From G021776435 sp046756245 (lineage in GTDB: Bacteria > Pseudomonadota > Alphaproteobacteria > Caulobacterales > Parvularculaceae): a stretch of 17,039 nucleotides of DNA. Where the stretch lies: assembly GCA_046756245.1 (NCBI GenBank), contig JBHHVZ010000058.1, forward strand, positions 1 to 17,039, given 5' to 3'. A model generated the notes under the pieces. That model made no database searches and was not told the origin of the DNA. It worked only from the letters and a program-made list of their open reading frames with translations. Below, in pieces: positions 14,386-17,039 of this stretch. Numbering within the stretch: position 1 is the stretch's first letter; every line of letters starts with the position of its first letter. A program made the position numbers and the translations under genes.

Positions 14386-15672
14386 GTGAGCAAGGTCGGC
14401 GGAAAAAACGGCGGAGACGGGAAAAACACTCTCTATTGCTCGTTTTGCGGCAAGAGCCAGCATGAGGTCCGCAAGCTGATAGCGGGGCCGACGGTCTTTA
14501 TCTGCGACGAGTGCGTAGAATTGTGCATGGACATCATCCGCGAAGAATCAAAGTCTTCGCTGGTGAAGGCGAGCGACGGGGTTCCGAGTCCGCAGCAAAT
14601 CCACAAAGTGCTCGACGATTACGTTATCGGACAGGCGCACGCCAAGCGCGTTTTGTCGGTCGCCGTGCACAACCATTTCAAACGCCTTAATCACGCCGCG
14701 AAGAACAACGACGTCGAACTGGCGAAGTCGAACATACTGCTGGTCGGTCCGACCGGTTCTGGCAAGACGCTGCTCGCCCAGACTTTGGCGCGCATTCTCG
14801 ACGTGCCGTTCACCATGGCCGACGCCACGACGCTCACCGAAGCCGGCTATGTCGGCGAGGACGTGGAAAACATCATCCTCAAACTTCTTCAGTCTGCAGA
14901 TTACAATGTCGAGCGCGCCCAGCGCGGCATTGTCTATATCGATGAAGTCGACAAGATCAGCCGCAAGTCCGACAACCCGTCGATCACGCGGGATGTTTCC
15001 GGCGAGGGCGTTCAACAGGCGCTGTTGAAGATTATGGAGGGCACGGTCGCCTCGGTGCCGCCGCAGGGCGGGCGCAAGCATCCGCAACAAGAGTTTCTGC
15101 AAGTCGACACCACGAACATTCTGTTTATTGTCGGCGGCGCTTTCGCCGGGCTTGAGAAAGTGATTTCCAATCGCGGGTCGGGCTCGTCCATCGGGTTCGG
15201 CGCCAAGGTCCGCAGCCCGGACGATCGGCGCGTGGGCGAAATCCTGCGCGAGATCGAACCCGAAGACCTCTTGAAATTTGGCCTCATCCCCGAATTTGTC
15301 GGCCGCCTGCCGGTGATTGCGACGCTGGAGGATCTCGACGAAGACGCGCTCGTTCAGATATTGACGACGCCGAAAAACGCGCTTGTCAAACAATATCAGC
15401 GTCTGTTCGAGATGGAGGAGGTCAAGCTGACCTTCACGGAAGACGCCAAATGCGCCATTGCGCGCAAGGCGATCGCCCGCAAGACGGGCGCGCGCGGGCT
15501 GAGGTCGATCATGGAGGGAATCCTCCTTGATTCGATGTTTGAATTGCCGACGCTTGAAGGGGTGGTGGAAGTGGTGGTCAACGGCGAAGTTGTCGAAGGT
15601 CGGGCCAAGCCGCTCTATATATACGAAGAGCGCCGCAACGAAGGCCCGGTCGAGGCCGACGCCAGCGCGTAA
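14386..15672 (+). CDS. clpX: ATP-dependent Clp protease ATP-binding subunit ClpX
   Basis: Hexameric AAA+ unfoldase that delivers tagged substrates to ClpP; in alphaproteobacteria it also degrades cell-cycle regulators. The 428-residue protein has an N-terminal C4 zinc-binding domain (Cys18, Cys21, Cys40, Cys43), Walker A GPTGSGKT (121-128), the pore loop GYVG (154-157), Walker B YIDEVD (184-189), the RKH loop (230-232), the ClpP-docking IGF loop (269-271) and the sensor-2 TGARGLRSI. I chose GTG at 14386, which gives the usual MSKVGGK start and has AGGGAG (14371-14376) nine nt upstream; an in-frame ATG at 14320 would add 22 atypical residues. The 215-nt gap after clpP has no clear terminator, so read-through from clpP is likely, though a separate promoter is possible. 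Confidence 0.98.
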   Translation: MSKVGGKNGGDGKNTLYCSFCGKSQHEVRKLIAGPTVFICDECVELCMDIIREESKSSLVKASDGVPSPQQIHKVLDDYVIGQAHAKRVLSVAVHNHFKRLNHAAKNNDVELAKSNILLVGPTGSGKTLLAQTLARILDVPFTMADATTLTEAGYVGEDVENIILKLLQSADYNVERAQRGIVYIDEVDKISRKSDNPSITRDVSGEGVQQALLKIMEGTVASVPPQGGRKHPQQEFLQVDTTNILFIVGGAFAGLEKVISNRGSGSSIGFGAKVRSPDDRRVGEILREIEPEDLLKFGLIPEFVGRLPVIATLEDLDEDALVQILTTPKNALVKQYQRLFEMEEVKLTFTEDAKCAIARKAIARKTGARGLRSIMEGILLDSMFELPTLEGVVEVVVNGEVVEGRAKPLYIYEERRNEGPVEADASA

Positions 15673-15708
15673 GTCTTCCGGCGCCGGCGATCTCCCGTTT
15701 GACTGCGA

Positions 15709-15738
15709 CTTGAACGCGCGGCGAACATCGCCACATTA
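15709..15738 (+). promoter_or_regulatory. Heat-shock (RpoH-type) promoter of lon
   Basis: CTTGAA (15709-15714) and CCACATTA (15731-15738) are separated by 16 nt, close to the sigma-32 consensus CTTGAA and CCCCATNT. lon is a classic RpoH-dependent gene, and the element begins 36 nt after the clpX stop and about 115 nt before the lon start. Confidence 0.6.
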
Positions 15739-15747
15739 GGCGCGTTC

Positions 15748-15767
15748 GCCGCCATGCCGAAGGCGGC
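15748..15767 (+). promoter_or_regulatory. Hairpin in the lon leader
   Basis: GCCGCC (15748-15753) and GGCGGC (15762-15767) form a 6-bp GC stem with an 8-nt loop, followed by TTTCGTTT. It lies just past the expected start of the lon transcript. It may weakly terminate clpX read-through or act in the lon leader. Confidence 0.35.
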
Positions 15768-15852
15768 TTTCGTTTCGACGGCGTGATCAGCGCCGGCCGG
15801 GGCGGGCGCAAGCTGAACGCCGGTTGAGCGCCCCGGGAACCAGGAGAACTTA

Positions 15853-17039
15853 ATGAGCGCGACCGAAAATTTCCCTGTCCTGCCGCTGCGCGACATCGTC
15901 GTATTTCCGACCATGGTCGTGCCGCTGTTCGTGGGGCGCGACAAATCGGTCTGCGCGCTTGAAAACGTCATGCGCAACGACAGGAAGATCCTGCTCGTCG
16001 CGCAGAAGGACGCCGGCGATGACGACCCCGCCGTGGACGACATCTACCAAGTCGGCGTCGTGGCGTCCGTGCTGCAGTTGCTCAAGCTTCCCGACGGCAC
16101 GGTCAAGGTGCTGGTCGAAGGCGAGCGGCGCGCCAAGATAGAAGAATTTACCCAGACGGAGGAATATTTCGAGGCCGAAGCTTCCGAACTCGGCGAAGAG
16201 CTGGGCGACAAGTCTGAAGTCGAAGCGCTCGCGCGGTCCGTGCTGTCGCAATTTGAAGCCTATGTGAAGTTGAATAAGCGCGTCCAGCCCGAAGTGATCG
16301 TGTCGATCCATCAGATCGATGACTCGGGCAAGCTGGCCGATACGGTGGCGTCGCATCTCAACATCAAGGTTGCCGAAAAGCAGGAGCTTTTGGAGCTTAC
16401 CACCGTGGCCAAGCGCCTTGAGCGGGTTTACGCGCTGATGGAAGGCGAGATGAGCGTTCTTCAGGTTGAAAAGAAGATCCGCAATCGCGTCAAACGCCAG
16501 ATGGAGAAGACGCAGCGCGAGTACTATCTCAACGAACAGATGAAGGCGATTCAAAAGGAGCTGGGCGAGGGCGAAGAAGGCCGCGACGAACTCGCCGAAC
16601 TTGAAGAAAAGATAGCCAAGACCAAACTCTCCAAGGAAGCGCGCGCCAAGGCCGAGGCGGAACTGAAGAAGTTGCGCCAGATGTCGCCGATGTCGGCGGA
16701 ATCGACAGTCGTCAGGAATTATCTCGACTGGCTGGTGTCAATTCCGTGGAACGAGCGGTCAAAAGTTAAAGCCAATCTCGACAAGGCGCAGGAAGTTCTT
16801 GATACGGATCACTATGGCCTTGAAAAGGTCAAGGAGCGCATCCTTGAATATCTCGCGGTTCAAAAACGCGCGAGCAAGCTCAAAGGCCCGATTCTCTGCC
16901 TGGTCGGCCCGCCGGGCGTCGGCAAGACGTCGTTGGGCAAGTCGATCGCCAATGCGACGGGGCGTGAATTCGTGCGCGTCTCGCTCGGCGGCGTGCGCGA
17001 CGAGGCGGAAATTCGCGGCCACCGGCGCACCTATATCGG
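15853..17039 (+). CDS. lon: ATP-dependent protease Lon, N-terminal part (runs off the window)
   Basis: Homohexameric AAA+ serine protease that degrades misfolded and short-lived regulatory proteins. The 395 complete codons present cover the LonN substrate-binding domain (about 7-200; FPVLPLRDIVVFPTMVVPLF at the start), the coiled helical linker (about 200-290, with RVKRQMEKTQREYYLNEQMK) and the start of the AAA+ module with Walker A GPPGVGKT (352-359). The Walker B, sensor and Ser-Lys protease domain lie beyond the edge; the usual length is about 800 residues. AGGAGA (15842-15847) lies five nt upstream of the ATG. An RpoH-type promoter sits upstream. The gene follows clpX by 180 nt. Confidence 0.98.
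   Translation, partial: MSATENFPVLPLRDIVVFPTMVVPLFVGRDKSVCALENVMRNDRKILLVAQKDAGDDDPAVDDIYQVGVVASVLQLLKLPDGTVKVLVEGERRAKIEEFTQTEEYFEAEASELGEELGDKSEVEALARSVLSQFEAYVKLNKRVQPEVIVSIHQIDDSGKLADTVASHLNIKVAEKQELLELTTVAKRLERVYALMEGEMSVLQVEKKIRNRVKRQMEKTQREYYLNEQMKAIQKELGEGEEGRDELAELEEKIAKTKLSKEARAKAEAELKKLRQMSPMSAESTVVRNYLDWLVSIPWNERSKVKANLDKAQEVLDTDHYGLEKVKERILEYLAVQKRASKLKGPILCLVGPPGVGKTSLGKSIANATGREFVRVSLGGVRDEAEIRGHRRTYI

Noticed and set aside
14548..15393. A 281-codon minus-strand open frame opposite clpX
   Set aside because: It is a GC shadow of the well-conserved ClpX AAA+ domain.
15754..15786. A ten-codon leader open frame before lon (MPKAAFVSTA)
   Set aside because: No ribosome site is seen, and such a short frame is expected by chance.

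Overview
The window is GC-rich DNA of an alphaproteobacterium. The evidence is the linked block tRNA-Leu, tig, clpP, clpX, lon, the glnB-glnA pair with nnr beside it, and protein sequences of clear alphaproteobacterial character (for example the ClpX and GS-I termini). A marine-type lineage near Hyphomonadales or Parvularculaceae is my guess only. Most of the window is housekeeping chromosome. I see no IS element, prophage, CRISPR array or resistance island.

Layout. Positions 1-2389 (minus strand) carry an aldehyde dehydrogenase cut by the left window edge, and trxB upstream of it. Divergent from trxB, a homogentisate 1,2-dioxygenase gene (2577-3719, plus) stands alone, with a perfect palindrome just before its start codon that looks like an operator. 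Converging on it is a minus-strand operon (6879 to 3732) of three genes joined by ATGA stop/start overlaps. They encode a HAD phosphatase fused to a UbiA-type polyprenyl-phosphate phosphoribosyltransferase, a GT-C (PMT/ArnT-like) membrane glycosyltransferase, and a small four-helix SMR-like protein that lacks the proton-coupling glutamate. Together they could make, flip and use a polyprenyl-phosphate-linked pentose. This is the most interesting part of the window.

A gene-free stretch (6880-7509) holds a 15-nt direct repeat, one copy of a dispersed palindromic repeat and the glnA terminator. Next come glnA (glutamine synthetase I) and glnB (PII), transcribed on the minus strand. Divergent from glnB is nnr (NAD(P)H-hydrate repair), overlapped by a GNAT acetyltransferase gene. 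A tRNA-Leu(UAG) follows.

From 11826 to the right edge is the protein-quality-control block: tig (trigger factor), clpP, clpX and the 5' third to half of lon. A second copy of the palindromic repeat, in the opposite orientation, lies between tig and clpP. A heat-shock (RpoH-type) promoter fits upstream of lon.

Many long open frames antisense to these genes exist because of high GC at third codon positions. They were judged to be shadows.
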